A DNA stretch of 64,000 nucleotides from Nocardia vinacea NBRC 16497 (GCF_000308835.1 NZ_BAGN01000101.1:1-64000); one strand, 5' to 3'; shown: positions 41,640 to 52,236, numbered from the stretch's first letter. The notes: generated by a model not told the origin, from the sequence alone. Made by a program: numbers and translations.

Positions 41640-43442
41640 TCAGAACCAGGCGTCGCGCATATCCAGCGTGGTGCGGTCCATCAGCTCGAGCAGATCCAAT
41701 TGCGGTGTGGTCTTGGGTAATTCGTAGCGGAAGAAGTAGCGGGCCGCCGCACGCTTGCCGTCGTAGAAGTCGCCGTCCTTGCCGTGTGCGGCGAGTGCCT
41801 GCTCCAGCCAGATCCAGGCGACTACCACGTGCCCGAAGGCCTCCAGGTAGATGCTGGAATTGGCCATCGCGGCGGCGATATCGCCGGCGGCGAACATCCA
41901 GCCGGTGACGGTGAGCAGCCGTTGCCAGACCGCGTCGAGCTGTCCGCCGAATTCGGTCCACTCGCCGCCCGCCTCGGTGGCCGCGAGTACGGTCCGCTCG
42001 ATCTGTGCGGCCAGTAGCCGCAGGCTCGCGCCGTCGTGCTGGATCACCTTGCGGCCCAACAGATCCAGCCCCTGGATGCCGTGGGTGCCTTCGTGGATGG
42101 GGTTGAGGCGGTTGTCGCGATAGTGCTGTTCGACATCGTATTCGCGGGTGTAGCCGTAGCCGCCGTGTACCTGGATGGCGAGGCTGTTGGCCTCCAGACA
42201 CCATTGCGACGGCCAGCTCTTCGCCACGCCGGTGAGGATTTCCAGCAGCAGGGTGTGATCGCGTTTGGCAGCCGGATCCGTGGTGGTGCGTTCCAGATCG
42301 ACGAGGCGGTTGCAGTAGAGCAGCAGAGCGAGCGCGCCCTCGACATAAGCCTTCTGCGCCAACAGCATTCGTCGCACATCGGCATGCTCGATGATCGGCG
42401 CCTGCGGTGCGGACGGATCCTTGGCGGTGAGCGCGCGACCCTGGCGGCGTTCCCGGGCGTAGTCGAGCGACTTCAGATATCCGGTGTAGCCCAACGCCGT
42501 TGCGCCCAGCCCGACGCCGAGGCGCGCCTCGTTCATCATGTGGAACATGTAGGTCAGGCCGCGATGCGGTTCGCCGACAAGGTAGCCCACCGCACCGGGC
42601 GCGCCGTCCGGATTGTGCTTGCCCTCACCGAAATTCAGCACCGTATTGGTGGTGCCCCGATATCCCATTTTGTGGTTCAACCCGGCCAGCACCACATCGT
42701 TGCGTGCGCCGAGCGAACCGTCCTCGGCCACCAGGAATTTCGGCACGACGAACAGCGAGATGCCCTTGGTTCCGGCCGGTCCGCCCGGAATCTTGGCCAG
42801 GACCAGGTGCACGATATTGTCGGTCAGCTCGTGATCACCGCCGGAGATCCACATTTTCGAGCCGAACAGCCGGTAGGTGCCATCGGCCTGCGGTTCGGCG
42901 CGGGTGACGATATCGGCCAGCGAAGAGCCCGCCTGCGGTTCGGACAGACACATCGTTCCGGTGAACCGGCCCTCGACCATGGGCTTGACGAAGCGGTCGA
43001 TCTGCTCCGGGGTGCCGTGCGCGGCGAGGAGATTGGCATTGCCGACGGTCAGGAAGAGATAGCCGGTGGTGCCGACATTGGCGGCCTGGAACCAGCAGAA
43101 TCCGGCGGCCTCCACGGTGGCGGGCAGCTGCAGCCCGCCGATCTCCTCGTCCATCGCGGCGCCGATGAGATTGGCCTTGGTGAAGGCCTCGATCGCGGCC
43201 TTCACCTCCGGGATGATGGTGACCGTCTCACCGTCGAAGGTCGGCTCGTTGCTGTCGTTGCGCTTGTTGTGGGTGGCGAAGTGCCTTGTGGCCAGATCCT
43301 CGCAGAGGTCGAGAAAGCCGTCGAAGGTATCCCTGGAGTGTTCGGTGAACCGGGGCAGCGCCGTGAGCTCCTCGACCCGCAGCCATTCGTAGAGCAGGAA
43401 GTCCAGGTCCCTACGGGAGATCAGGGTCGAGCGCACGGGCAC
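41640..43442 (-). CDS. Acyl-CoA dehydrogenase, long (600-residue) form
   Basis: A FadE5-like flavoprotein that introduces a trans-2 double bond into an acyl-CoA. The FAD and substrate motifs are visible: TGTMCLSEPQAGSSLADIVT, KMWISGGDHEL, and the catalytic Glu in NPIHEGTHGIQGLDLLGRKV. About 200 residues longer than short-chain dehydrogenases, with the extra C-terminal domain (about 455-600). Start GTG 43442, with an in-frame GTG six bases later. It is divergent from a TetR gene, which probably controls it. Confidence 0.9.
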   Translation of the reverse strand: MPVRSTLISRRDLDFLLYEWLRVEELTALPRFTEHSRDTFDGFLDLCEDLATRHFATHNKRNDSNEPTFDGETVTIIPEVKAAIEAFTKANLIGAAMDEEIGGLQLPATVEAAGFCWFQAANVGTTGYLFLTVGNANLLAAHGTPEQIDRFVKPMVEGRFTGTMCLSEPQAGSSLADIVTRAEPQADGTYRLFGSKMWISGGDHELTDNIVHLVLAKIPGGPAGTKGISLFVVPKFLVAEDGSLGARNDVVLAGLNHKMGYRGTTNTVLNFGEGKHNPDGAPGAVGYLVGEPHRGLTYMFHMMNEARLGVGLGATALGYTGYLKSLDYARERRQGRALTAKDPSAPQAPIIEHADVRRMLLAQKAYVEGALALLLYCNRLVDLERTTTDPAAKRDHTLLLEILTGVAKSWPSQWCLEANSLAIQVHGGYGYTREYDVEQHYRDNRLNPIHEGTHGIQGLDLLGRKVIQHDGASLRLLAAQIERTVLAATEAGGEWTEFGGQLDAVWQRLLTVTGWMFAAGDIAAAMANSSIYLEAFGHVVVAWIWLEQALAAHGKDGDFYDGKRAAARYFFRYELPKTTPQLDLLELMDRTTLDMRDAWF

Positions 43443-43546
43443 ATCCTCTCGCGGTGACGGAGCACTGGCCCAGACGGGCGCGGTGCTCGCTCGGGTCGAT
43501 TTGGTACGTTACTACGCATGTGTCGCGAATCGATCCCAGGGCTGGG

Positions 43547-44155
43547 ATGACCACAACCTCCGGTGCCGCCCGTCCCGTCGGCCGTCCCGCCGCCGCCTCC
43601 CAGGACCAGGTGCTCGCCGCGGCCAGCGCCCAGTTCCTGGCCTGCGAGCGGGTCGATGTGCAGGCGATCGCGGCGGAACTCGGATTGTCGCGCGCGACGA
43701 TCTACCGCTGGTTCGGTTCGCGCGACGGTCTGCTCGGCGCGGTCATGGTGTCGGAATTCGAGCGGATGGTCGTGGCGGCGCAGACGCGGGTGGACGACAC
43801 CGGCGCGCGGCGGGTACTGGCCCTGCTGGACCGGGCGGCGCTGTGGCTGACGCGCAGCGAGGCATATAGGTATTTCATCGCGACCGAACAGGCCACCGCG
43901 GGCCGCATCATCACCACCAGCGACGGGCCGGTACAGCCGAAGGTGGTCGGGGTGGTCGCCGAAATTCTGGATACCGCGATCGTGGACGGCTACCAGAACC
44001 GGGTCGATACCCAGACCTTCGCCTATGCGCTGGTCCGGCTCATCGAGGCCTTCCTGTATCAGGACGCGGTGACCGGCCTTCGCGGCGATGTGGAGCGGTT
44101 GCGTGCGGTGCTGGCGGTCATTCTGGGACTGGACCCGGATCAGCGCGGCCCATAG
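43547..44155 (+). CDS. TetR family regulator (QsdR-like)
   Basis: A 202-residue repressor with an HTH at about 20-65 (DVQAIAAELGLSRATIYRWF) and a C-terminal domain of the QsdR type (YRYFIATEQATAGRIITTSD). ATG 43547 is chosen because the domain starts a few residues in; an in-frame upstream GTG region reads through non-coding sequence. Divergent from the acyl-CoA dehydrogenase gene; its 3' end overlaps the converging PLP enzyme gene by 16 bases. Confidence 0.83.
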   Translation: MTTTSGAARPVGRPAAASQDQVLAAASAQFLACERVDVQAIAAELGLSRATIYRWFGSRDGLLGAVMVSEFERMVVAAQTRVDDTGARRVLALLDRAALWLTRSEAYRYFIATEQATAGRIITTSDGPVQPKVVGVVAEILDTAIVDGYQNRVDTQTFAYALVRLIEAFLYQDAVTGLRGDVERLRAVLAVILGLDPDQRGP

Positions 44156-45132
44156 GTATCGAGGAACAGAACGGGTCCGTTGCCGAAGTCGCCGCGGGTA
44201 TCCATCTCCAGGAGTCCGGCCAAAGCCTTTGCGGTGTAGACGGTTTCCAATTCCAGCCCGTTGGCCGCGGCGAGCTTCTTCGCGGCAATGGCGGCCGGGG
44301 TTTCATGGCCGTAGCCGGGACCGAGCCAGTCACGCACCATCGTCACGTCGTCCTGGCGCAACTCGGGCGCGGTGAATTCCGCGCCGCGTGCGCGCAGCAC
44401 CGTCGCGGCGCGGTTCGCCAGCTCGACAATGTGTCGCGCGTCGAGGGGGAGCGAGTCGTTGACGACGACACCGACGACGCGGGTGCGTAGTCCGGCAAGC
44501 CGTAGGCCGAGGGCCAAACCCGCCGCCGTGCCACCGGATCCGACGGCGGTCACCAGATGTGTCGGTTGCGGTAGTTCGACCGCGGCGATCTGCGCCGCCA
44601 GTTCCAATGCGACCTCGACATAGCCGAGTGCGCCGATCGGCGACGATCCGCCGACGGGCAGCAGATATGGTGGGGTGCGCCCGTGCATATGCCGCAGCAG
44701 CAGCCACGGTGCGGCCAGGACGGTGCGCAACTTGCTGTGCGTGAAATGTAGGGTGGCGCCGGAGTTTTCCAGTCGTCGCAGCTGCTCGCGGACGTGGTCG
44801 TCCACCGGTTGGTCGACCAGCGCCAGCGCGGTGTCGATGCCGAATTCCCGGGCGTAGAGCGCCGTGGCCAGACCCCAATTGGTTCCGGTGCCGCCGAAGG
44901 TGAGAATGGTCCGGGCACCGCGCCGTCGGGCCTCGGGCAACAGCCACTCCAGCTTGCGGATCTTATTGCCACCCCACCCGCCGGAGCCGTACCCGCTTTC
45001 GTCCTTGCACCACACAGTGCTGTGAGTGCCGAGGTCCAGCGGGCGGACCGGTGTCGGAGCGATACCGAGCCGGGCGAACGGCAGTGTGCCGGCCAGTTCG
45101 GGGAAGCGCCGGTGGAGTAGGGATTCGGTCAT
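44140..45132 (-). CDS. PLP-dependent enzyme, D-cysteine desulfhydrase/ACC deaminase family
   Basis: A 330-residue fold-type II enzyme. The PLP lysine is in GGNKIRKLEWLL near residue 55, the phosphate-binding loop is in GSGGTAAGLALGL, and SSPIGALGYVEVALEL follows. Members remove sulfide from D-cysteine or deaminate 1-aminocyclopropane-1-carboxylate; the ACC deaminase-specific residues could not be confirmed by eye, so D-cysteine desulfhydrase is the safer label. ATG 45132 is selected over an upstream in-frame start. Confidence 0.82.
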   Translation of the reverse strand: MTESLLHRRFPELAGTLPFARLGIAPTPVRPLDLGTHSTVWCKDESGYGSGGWGGNKIRKLEWLLPEARRRGARTILTFGGTGTNWGLATALYAREFGIDTALALVDQPVDDHVREQLRRLENSGATLHFTHSKLRTVLAAPWLLLRHMHGRTPPYLLPVGGSSPIGALGYVEVALELAAQIAAVELPQPTHLVTAVGSGGTAAGLALGLRLAGLRTRVVGVVVNDSLPLDARHIVELANRAATVLRARGAEFTAPELRQDDVTMVRDWLGPGYGHETPAAIAAKKLAAANGLELETVYTAKALAGLLEMDTRGDFGNGPVLFLDTYGPR

Positions 45133-45300
45133 AGTCCGACCATTATCGGGGTTCAGCTCCCTTCGGTGAGTAGTCACCGCATTCGGTGTCGGCTGACGCT
45201 TGTCGCAGGTGCCGCCGACGGACGGCGCATCACCGCGCCGCTCACGGCTTGATCGACAACGAAAGAATTGATCCGCGCGGTGGGGAAGTGAACGGCTGCT

Positions 45301-48120
45301 TCAGTCAGGCTCGATGAGGCCGTGTTTGCGGGCCACCGCGGCGGCTTCGGTCCGTGTCGCGGCACCGAGTTTGGTGAGGATGCGCGATACGTGCACGCCC
45401 GCGGTATTGCCGCTGATGAACAGCTCGGCCGCGATCTGGCGATTGCTCAATCCCTGTGCGACCAGACGTAATACGTCGAGTTCGCGTGGTGTCAGACCGA
45501 AGGTGCGGGGCTGTTGGTTCACCGGTTCCGGCCGAGTTACCTGGAGCGCCACCCTGGCACGTTCGGCCACCTGCGCAACCGCGTCGGCCAATGGTGTCGC
45601 CCCCAAATCCGCCGCGAGTTCGGCGGCTTCGCGCAGGGGTTCTCGGGCGGCGGCGCGATTGCCGACCGCCAGTTCGGCTTCGGCGGCGTTGAGCAGGCTG
45701 CGGGCCAGGTCGTAGCGTTGATCGATGGCGCGCCATGCGGATACCGCCTTGTGCCAGGCGGCCGGATCGCTATCCATGGTGGCGGTGAAGACGGCGCGGT
45801 AGGCCGTGTCGACCGCGGTGGTCACCGGCAATCGGTCGGCGGTGGACGCGAAATCCGCAATCCGGGCAGCGGTCGCGAGCAACGGCCACACCTCATGGTG
45901 GTGGGTGGTGAGGTCGTCGGCCGCGAGCGTCTCGGCGACGAGCTCGTGCGCATGTCGGGATCGTCCGTCCGCGATCGCGATATCGGTTCGCACCGTATGC
46001 AATTGGAGCTGGTACTGGCGCGCCCACGGTCCGTCGCTCAACAGTTCCGCGGCGGCATCGGCACTGCTCGTTGCCGCCGCCGAAGAGCCCTGGGCCAGCA
46101 CGATTCTCGCGTGACACAGCAGCAGCGCGGCTTTGCTCAGCGGCGGCAGTTGCTCGGTGAGCGATTCGTCGATGAGACCGAGTGCCTCCGGCCAGCGTCC
46201 GAGCGCGGCCAATGCCTGCGCCCATTTCACCAACAGGATGGGCCCGGCATCGGCAAAACGGAAGGTCTTGTGGGCGGCCCGCAATCCCTGTTGGATCGCC
46301 TCGATGGCCGCCTGGTATTCGCCCGCCGCGACCAGCGCCGCCGACTCCCACAGCACCACGGTAAGCAATGTCTGCGGATCGTTCGCCGCGGCATGCGCCT
46401 GTTCGAAATACGCAACGGCGGAACCATTTCCGGCGACCGCCGCCAGACCTTGATAGGCGTAGCCGCGCGCGGCGAGCGCCGGCGTGCCGGTCTGCTCGGC
46501 GATCTCCACGGCGGCGCGGGCGTCGCGAGCGGCCCCGTCGGCATCACCGTTGAAGACACGGGATGCGGCCAGTGTGGCGAGCACCTCGCCACGCAGCACG
46601 CTCGGCGGCCACGCGGGCAATAACTCCAAGGCCCGGGTGAGATCATCGACGGATCCGGCGCTGCTCTGGTTCTCCAAACCCGCCCGGTAGTAGTACAGGC
46701 GTGCGGCCAGCTCCGGTGCGGCCGCCGCATCCAGCAGTTCCAGCGCCTCGTCGGCCGCCGCGACGCCGCGCTCGACGATGCCGCCGTGAAAGCATGCCTC
46801 GACAATGCGTTCCAGCACGGTGAGCCGATCGGCCCCGATCAGCGTCGCCGCGTCGGGCACTCGATGCCACAGCTCCAGCACTCGATCCAGCTGGCGCACG
46901 CGTTCGCCTTGTACCCCTTCGGATTCCGTAGCGGCACCCCAGGAGGCCACGAGTGCGTGTGGCAGATCGCCCGCGGCATACGCGTGATAGGCCAGCTCGC
47001 CCATCCGCTGGTCACCGGCACGGAGGGCGTCTTCGCCGAGTAGCACCTGAGAAAGCCTGGTGTGCAGACGCTTTCGCTCGACCGGCAGCATATCGTCGTA
47101 GACGGCATCGCGAATCAGGCTGTGCCGGAACTCGTAGCCGGTGTCGGTGGTGAGCAGTAATCGCTGGTCGGTCAGCTGGCGCAGTGCCGGGTGCAGGGCG
47201 TCGTCGGACAGGTCCGTCGCGGATTCCAGTAACGCTGCCCGCACGGGCGAGCCCGCGGTAGCGGCCAGTCGCAAGAGCGCCCTGGCATGCTCCGGCAGTC
47301 CGGCCTGATAGCCGAGCAACAGGTCGGACAGGTCCGCGGGTACGCGATCGGGATCCTCCTGCAGCGCTCGCCCCAGCGCCTCGACGAAAAGCGGAATCCC
47401 CTTGCTGCGCTGGAAGACTCGGGTGGCAACCCCGGGTTCCGGTTCGCGGTTGAGCACCGCGGCGAGTTGACGCCCGACCTCGTGTTTGGTCAGCGGCTCC
47501 GGATTCAGTACGCGCACACCGGGATCACGGCGCAGTCCGGTGACGAGTCGACGCAGCGGCTCCGAATCGGTGGGCCGGTAGGTGCCGATCAGCAGCAGAT
47601 CGCGCTGGGTGAGATTCGCGATGAGGAAGGCCAGCAGTTCGCGGCTCGAATCATCGGCCCAGTGCAGGTCCTCCAGGACGAGCACCACCGGATGCGAGAT
47701 CGCCAGTTGCTCGAATACCGTGAGGATCTCGCCGAACAGCCGGATCCGATCCGATTCGGGCTCGGCCGCACCGGTCCGCATCGCAAGCTCGGGCAGCCAG
47801 CGTGAGAGCGCGGGGCGCGCGGCCGGAAGTAGTGCGGTCAGCTCGTCGATGCCGATCCGCCGTACCAGAGCGCGCATAATCGTGACGAACGGCGCGAACG
47901 GCACCCCGCTCACGCCGAACTCCGGACACCGGCCGGTCAGCACCAGCACATCCGAGCCGAGCCGCGAGGCGAACTCACTGACCAGCCGCGACTTGCCGAG
48001 ACCGGGCTCACCGGCGATCAGCACGGTCTGCACCGACTCGTCCTGGTACGCACGTTGGAGCGCGGCGACCTCTGCTGCTCGCCCGACGAAGGCACCGCGG
48101 TCGGGAACGCTCAACACCAA
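45301..48120 (-). CDS. Large LuxR-family (LAL) ATP-binding regulator
   Basis: A 939-residue STAND-type regulator. The AAA/NB domain at about 10-250 carries Walker A GEPGLGKS and Walker B VVLVLEDLHWADDSSRE. A helical TPR-like middle region spans 350-800, and a LuxR HTH lies at the C-terminus (LTPRELDVLRLVAQGLSNRQ, NTAGVHVSRILTKLG). Only TTG 48120 or GTG 48117 can start it because an in-frame stop lies just upstream. It is divergent from the epoxide hydrolase gene, a candidate target. Ligand unknown. Confidence 0.88.
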   Translation of the reverse strand: MVLSVPDRGAFVGRAAEVAALQRAYQDESVQTVLIAGEPGLGKSRLVSEFASRLGSDVLVLTGRCPEFGVSGVPFAPFVTIMRALVRRIGIDELTALLPAARPALSRWLPELAMRTGAAEPESDRIRLFGEILTVFEQLAISHPVVLVLEDLHWADDSSRELLAFLIANLTQRDLLLIGTYRPTDSEPLRRLVTGLRRDPGVRVLNPEPLTKHEVGRQLAAVLNREPEPGVATRVFQRSKGIPLFVEALGRALQEDPDRVPADLSDLLLGYQAGLPEHARALLRLAATAGSPVRAALLESATDLSDDALHPALRQLTDQRLLLTTDTGYEFRHSLIRDAVYDDMLPVERKRLHTRLSQVLLGEDALRAGDQRMGELAYHAYAAGDLPHALVASWGAATESEGVQGERVRQLDRVLELWHRVPDAATLIGADRLTVLERIVEACFHGGIVERGVAAADEALELLDAAAAPELAARLYYYRAGLENQSSAGSVDDLTRALELLPAWPPSVLRGEVLATLAASRVFNGDADGAARDARAAVEIAEQTGTPALAARGYAYQGLAAVAGNGSAVAYFEQAHAAANDPQTLLTVVLWESAALVAAGEYQAAIEAIQQGLRAAHKTFRFADAGPILLVKWAQALAALGRWPEALGLIDESLTEQLPPLSKAALLLCHARIVLAQGSSAAATSSADAAAELLSDGPWARQYQLQLHTVRTDIAIADGRSRHAHELVAETLAADDLTTHHHEVWPLLATAARIADFASTADRLPVTTAVDTAYRAVFTATMDSDPAAWHKAVSAWRAIDQRYDLARSLLNAAEAELAVGNRAAAREPLREAAELAADLGATPLADAVAQVAERARVALQVTRPEPVNQQPRTFGLTPRELDVLRLVAQGLSNRQIAAELFISGNTAGVHVSRILTKLGAATRTEAAAVARKHGLIEPD

Positions 48121-48229
48121 GCGATCATGCCCGGATCATGGCCTCGGTGCCAACGTAAAGAGTCGTGGACCCGAAGATAACGAATTCTCGTGATTCGGCG
48201 GCATCCCCGTTACCAGCAGAGTCGAAAGC

Positions 48230-49387
48230 ATGACGAACAACGAGATCCGCCCCTTCCGCATCGAGATCCCCCAGGCCGATATCGACGATCTGCGCGAGCG
48301 GCTGACCCGCACCCGCTGGATCGACGACCTGCCCGGCACCGGCTGGGAACGCGGCGTACCCACCGCCTACCTGCGCGAGCTCGCCGGTTACTGGGCCGAA
48401 AAGTTCGACTGGCGCGCGGTCGAGGCGGAGCTCAACGAATACCCGCAGTTCAGCACCACTATCGACGGACAAGATGTGCACTTCCTGCACGTGCGGTCCG
48501 CCGAAGCCGATGCCACCCCGCTGCTGATGCTGCACGGCTGGCCCAGCTCGGTGATCGATTTCCTGGATCTGATCGGCCCGCTGACCGATCCGAAGGCACA
48601 CGGTCACGCCGACGTGCCCGCCTTCCATCTCGTCATTCCGTCGCTGCCGGGCCACGGCTTCTCCGGTCCGATCACCGAGGCGGGCTGGCACGACGGCCGG
48701 GTCGCGGCGGCGCTGGCGGAGCTGATGGCTCGCCTCGGCTACGACCGGTACGGGGTGCACGGTGGCGACCACGGGGCGTTTCTGGCCCCGCGGCTGGCCC
48801 GGCTCGATGGTGCGCATGTGCTCGGCGCGCACGTCAATGCGCTGGTCACCTTTCCGACCGGCGATCCCGCCGATATGGCCGCGCTCACCGAGGCCGAGCA
48901 GCAGCGGCTGGCACGCATGCAGAACTTCCAGAAGGACGGCTCGGCCTATATGAACCTCAACGGCTCGCGCCCGAACACCATCGCGCAGTTGCTGGCCGAT
49001 TCCCCGACCGGGCAGCTCGGCTGGATCGTCGAGAAGTACAAGGAGTGGATCGACCAGTCAAACGACCTGCCGGAACAGGGCATCGACCGCGATCGAATGC
49101 TGGCGAATGTGAGCATCTATTGGTTCACCGACACCGCCCGCAGCGTGGCCAACTTCTACTACGAGCGGTTCCACGATGCCGCGATGTTCGCGCCCACGCC
49201 GAAGGGCACCGTGCCCACCGGTGTCGCGGTCTTCAAGGACGGTGACTACGCGATCCGCCGCTTCGCGGAAAAGGCGCACAACATCACGCACTGGTCGGAG
49301 TTCTACTCCGGCGGCCACTTCCCGGCGCTCGAGGTACCCGACCTGCTCATCGGCGATATCCGCGAGTTCTTCCGCACCATCGGCTGA
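48230..49387 (+). CDS. Epoxide hydrolase (alpha/beta hydrolase fold)
   Basis: A 385-residue microsomal-type epoxide hydrolase with an N-terminal EHN domain (about 5-110). The oxyanion HGWP is at about 102-105, the nucleophile Asp180 is in [10 protein letters not shown], and the base histidine is in [13 protein letters not shown]. It converts epoxides to diols by an ester intermediate. It has a well-placed ATG and lies between a LuxR-family gene (divergent) and a MerR gene. Confidence 0.9.
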   Translation: MTNNEIRPFRIEIPQADIDDLRERLTRTRWIDDLPGTGWERGVPTAYLRELAGYWAEKFDWRAVEAELNEYPQFSTTIDGQDVHFLHVRSAEADATPLLMLHGWPSSVIDFLDLIGPLTDPKAHGHADVPAFHLVIPSLPGHGFSGPITEAGWHDGRVAAALAELMARLGYDRYGVHGGDHGAFLAPRLARLDGAHVLGAHVNALVTFPTGDPADMAALTEAEQQRLARMQNFQKDGSAYMNLNGSRPNTIAQLLADSPTGQLGWIVEKYKEWIDQSNDLPEQGIDRDRMLANVSIYWFTDTARSVANFYYERFHDAAMFAPTPKGTVPTGVAVFKDGDYAIRRFAEKAHNITHWSEFYSGGHFPALEVPDLLIGDIREFFRTIG

Positions 49388-49422
49388 GCCCGCCGGACCC
49401 GTAGCATCGTGCGGGGATTTGC

Positions 49423-49441
49423 GTCTCCACCAAGGGGAGAC
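49423..49441. promoter_or_regulatory. Candidate MerR operator
   Basis: GTCTCC-N7-GGAGAC dyad 15 bases before the MerR ATG, in a short promoter with the elongated-spacer layout expected for MerR autoregulation. Confidence 0.5.
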
Positions 49442-49455
49442 ACGAGGGTAGGGGT

Positions 49456-50388
49456 ATGGACGGCGACACGCTTTATCCGATCGGCACGATGGCCGAACGG
49501 ACCGGTCTCTCGGTCAAGACCATCCGCTTCTACGCCGATACCGGTGTCGTGCCGCCGACCACCCACAGCCCCGCCGGTTACCGGCTCTACGACGACGATG
49601 CGCTCGCCCGCCTGCAACTGGTGCGAACCCTGCGCGAACTCGGTATTGATCTGCCCGCCATCCGACAGGTGCTCGACCGCAAACTGACGGTGCCCGAGGT
49701 CGCGGCCGCACATGCCGACGCGCTGGAGTTCCAGATCAGCACACTGCGGGTGCGGCGCACGGTGTTACGAGCAATAGCCGAGCGGGGCTCGACCCCCGAG
49801 GAGATGGAACTCATGCACAAGCTCGTCGAACTCTCCGACGCCGAAAAGCGCCGCCTCATTACCGAATTCGTCGAAGACACCTTCGGTGGGGCCGATGCCA
49901 ACCCGGAATTCGTCGATCTCATCCGCGCGGCAATGCCGGAACTACCCGACGACCCGGAACCCGTCCAGGTGCAGGCCTGGGTGGAACTCGCCGAACTCAC
50001 TCGAGATCCGGATTTCCGCGCATCGGTGCGCCGCATGGCGGAATACCAGGCCGCGCAGCGCGCCGAAGGCGATACCACCGGGCTGCACCACGAGCTGACC
50101 GAACTCGTGCGCGAACGAGTCGGCCAGGCGCTCTCGGCCGGCACCGCACCCTCGTCGGCCGCGGCCCGACCCATTGTCGACGAGCTGACCGCCGCATACG
50201 CGACGACATTCGGCCGCCCCGATGACGCCGAGCTACGGAACTGGCTGCTGATCCGCCTCGACGTCGCGGGAGACCCACGCGCCGAACGCTATTGGCAACT
50301 CCTCTCGATCATCAACGGCTGGCCCGTCCCGCCGACCCTGGGACCGGTGTTCGACTGGTTGCGCGCCGCGTTGCGGGCCGATTCCTGA
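49456..50388 (+). CDS. MerR family regulator with extended C-terminal domain
   Basis: A 310-residue protein with a canonical MerR domain at about 6-75 (IGTMAERTGLSVKTIRFYAD, AGYRLYDDDALARLQLVRTL) and a long coiled-coil and helical effector region. The size and helical tail resemble TipA-like multidrug-sensing MerR proteins. Converges on cysNC at ten bases. The inducer is not known. Confidence 0.82.
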   Translation: MDGDTLYPIGTMAERTGLSVKTIRFYADTGVVPPTTHSPAGYRLYDDDALARLQLVRTLRELGIDLPAIRQVLDRKLTVPEVAAAHADALEFQISTLRVRRTVLRAIAERGSTPEEMELMHKLVELSDAEKRRLITEFVEDTFGGADANPEFVDLIRAAMPELPDDPEPVQVQAWVELAELTRDPDFRASVRRMAEYQAAQRAEGDTTGLHHELTELVRERVGQALSAGTAPSSAAARPIVDELTAAYATTFGRPDDAELRNWLLIRLDVAGDPRAERYWQLLSIINGWPVPPTLGPVFDWLRAALRADS

Positions 50389-50397
50389 CCGGTCGTC

Positions 50398-52236
50398 TCA
50401 GTCGAGATCCGCCAGCTTGGCGAGGATGGCGGTGGCCATGGCCGCCGGGTCGCCGTCTTCGGGGCGCAGTACCAGTTCGGCGCGGGTGGGTGCTTGGTAG
50501 GGGTCGTCGATGCCGGTGAAGCCGTGGATTTCGCCGGCGCGGGCTTTGGCGTACATGCCTTTGGGGTCGCGGGCTTCGCAGACCTGCAGTGGTGTGTCGA
50601 TGAAGATTTCGACGAAGGGGATGCCCGCGGCCTCGTGCACGGCACGGACTTTGTTGCGGTCAGCGGCATACGGGCTGATCAGGGAAACCACTGCGATGAC
50701 ACCGGCTTCGGCGAACAGTCGTGCGACTTCGCCGACGCGGCGGATGTTCTCGACACGGTCAGCGGCGGTGAAGCCGAGGTCGGCGTTGAGGCCGTGGCGC
50801 AGGTTGTCGCCGTCGAGGAGGAATGCCGGGCGGCCTGCCGCGACCAGACGACGCTCCAGTTCCACCGCGACAGAGGACTTTCCGGAGCCCGACAGCCCAG
50901 TCAGCCACACGGTCATTCCCGCGGTCGGGCGTTCGTCGCGGCCGACCGCGGTCGAATGCCAGACGACACGAGAGGAGGGCAGGGTCGGTCCGGTGATCAT
51001 GCCCGCGGCGACGGTGTTGTTGGTGGTGTCGTCGATGAGGATGAAGCTGCCGGTGGTGCGGTTGCGGCGGTACGGATCGAAGAGCAAGGGTTGGCGGGTG
51101 CGCAGCTGGATGCGCCCGATCTCGTTGAGCGACAGTGAGTTCGCGTTCTCGTCGCGGTGCAGGGTATTGACGTCGAGCCGGTAGTCGAGGGTGCGGATTT
51201 CGGCCGTCGCGGTGCGGGTGGTGTGGCGGATGGTGTAGGTGGCGCCGGGGGTGAGTTCGGAATCCTCGGCGAACCAGCACACCATCGCGTCCAGATCACG
51301 TCCGAGGTGGGGTCGGTTCGCGGGCCGGCAGATCAGATCGCCACGGGAAACATCGAGGTGGTCGGCGAGCTGGATGGTAACGGCCTGCGGCGGAAAGGCT
51401 TCGGCCACCGGCGTCCCGCCCGGACCCCAGATCGCCTCGACCGTCGTGGTGAATCCCGAAGGCAGTACCGCGACTTCGTCGCCTGGTTTGAAGACGCCAC
51501 CGGACACGGTGCCGGCGTAGCCACGGAAATCGGTTGCGTGCCTGCGGGTTACATACTGCACGGGGAATCGGGCGTCGATGAGGTTGCGGTCTGAGGCGAT
51601 ATGCACTTCCTCGAGGTGATGCAGCAGCGGTGAGCCCTCGTACCAGCCCATGCTCGCACCGCGATGCACGATATTGTCGCCGTGCAGTGCCGACATCGGG
51701 ATGAAGGACAGATCGGCGACGTCGAGTTTGGTGGCGAAGCCGGTGAATTCTTCCCGGATCTCTTCGAACCGGTCTTGGGACCATCCGGCCAGGTCCATTT
51801 TGTTCACACACAGCACCAGGTGCGGGATCCCGAGCAGGCTGGCCAGGAACGCGTGGCGGCGAGTCTGTTCCACAATGCCTTTGCGGGCGTCGACGAGGAT
51901 CAGTGCGAGGTCGGCGGTGGAGGCGCCGGTGACCATGTTGCGGGTGTATTGGATGTGGCCGGGGGTGTCGGCGATGATGAATTTGCGGCGGGGTGTGGCG
52001 AAGTAGCGGTGTGCTACGTCGATGGTGATGCCTTGTTCGCGTTCGGCGCGCAGGCCGTCGGTGAGCAACGCTAGATCCGGGTAGTCGTCACCGCGCGCCT
52101 TACTGGTCGCCTCCACCGCGGCGAGTTGATCGGTGAAGATCGTTTTGGAGTCGAACAGCAGACGCCCGATCAGTGTCGACTTACCGTCGTCGACGCTGCC
52201 CGCGGTGGCTAGGCGCAGCAGGGTGGTGGTGGTCAT
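50398..52236 (-). CDS. cysNC: Bifunctional sulfate adenylyltransferase GTPase/APS kinase (CysNC)
   Basis: A 612-residue fusion. N-terminal GTPase of the EF-Tu class (GSVDDGKSTLIGRLLFDSKT, DTPGHIQYTRNMVTGAS, CVNKMDLA) drives sulfate adenylylation with CysD. The C-terminal APS kinase (about 440-612) has the P-loop WLTGLSGSGKSSVAVELE and the FVEIFIDTPLQVCEARDPKG motif and makes PAPS. ATG 52236 overlaps the cysD stop by one base. Neither PAPS reductase nor sulfite reductase genes are visible, so the PAPS may serve sulfation as well as assimilation. Confidence 0.95.
   Translation of the reverse strand: MTTTTLLRLATAGSVDDGKSTLIGRLLFDSKTIFTDQLAAVEATSKARGDDYPDLALLTDGLRAEREQGITIDVAHRYFATPRRKFIIADTPGHIQYTRNMVTGASTADLALILVDARKGIVEQTRRHAFLASLLGIPHLVLCVNKMDLAGWSQDRFEEIREEFTGFATKLDVADLSFIPMSALHGDNIVHRGASMGWYEGSPLLHHLEEVHIASDRNLIDARFPVQYVTRRHATDFRGYAGTVSGGVFKPGDEVAVLPSGFTTTVEAIWGPGGTPVAEAFPPQAVTIQLADHLDVSRGDLICRPANRPHLGRDLDAMVCWFAEDSELTPGATYTIRHTTRTATAEIRTLDYRLDVNTLHRDENANSLSLNEIGRIQLRTRQPLLFDPYRRNRTTGSFILIDDTTNNTVAAGMITGPTLPSSRVVWHSTAVGRDERPTAGMTVWLTGLSGSGKSSVAVELERRLVAAGRPAFLLDGDNLRHGLNADLGFTAADRVENIRRVGEVARLFAEAGVIAVVSLISPYAADRNKVRAVHEAAGIPFVEIFIDTPLQVCEARDPKGMYAKARAGEIHGFTGIDDPYQAPTRAELVLRPEDGDPAAMATAILAKLADLD

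Noticed and set aside
49423..49441. The GTCTCC/GGAGAC dyad as a terminator for the epoxide hydrolase gene
   Set aside because: It lies too close to the MerR start and has the placement of a MerR operator; a terminator remains possible.
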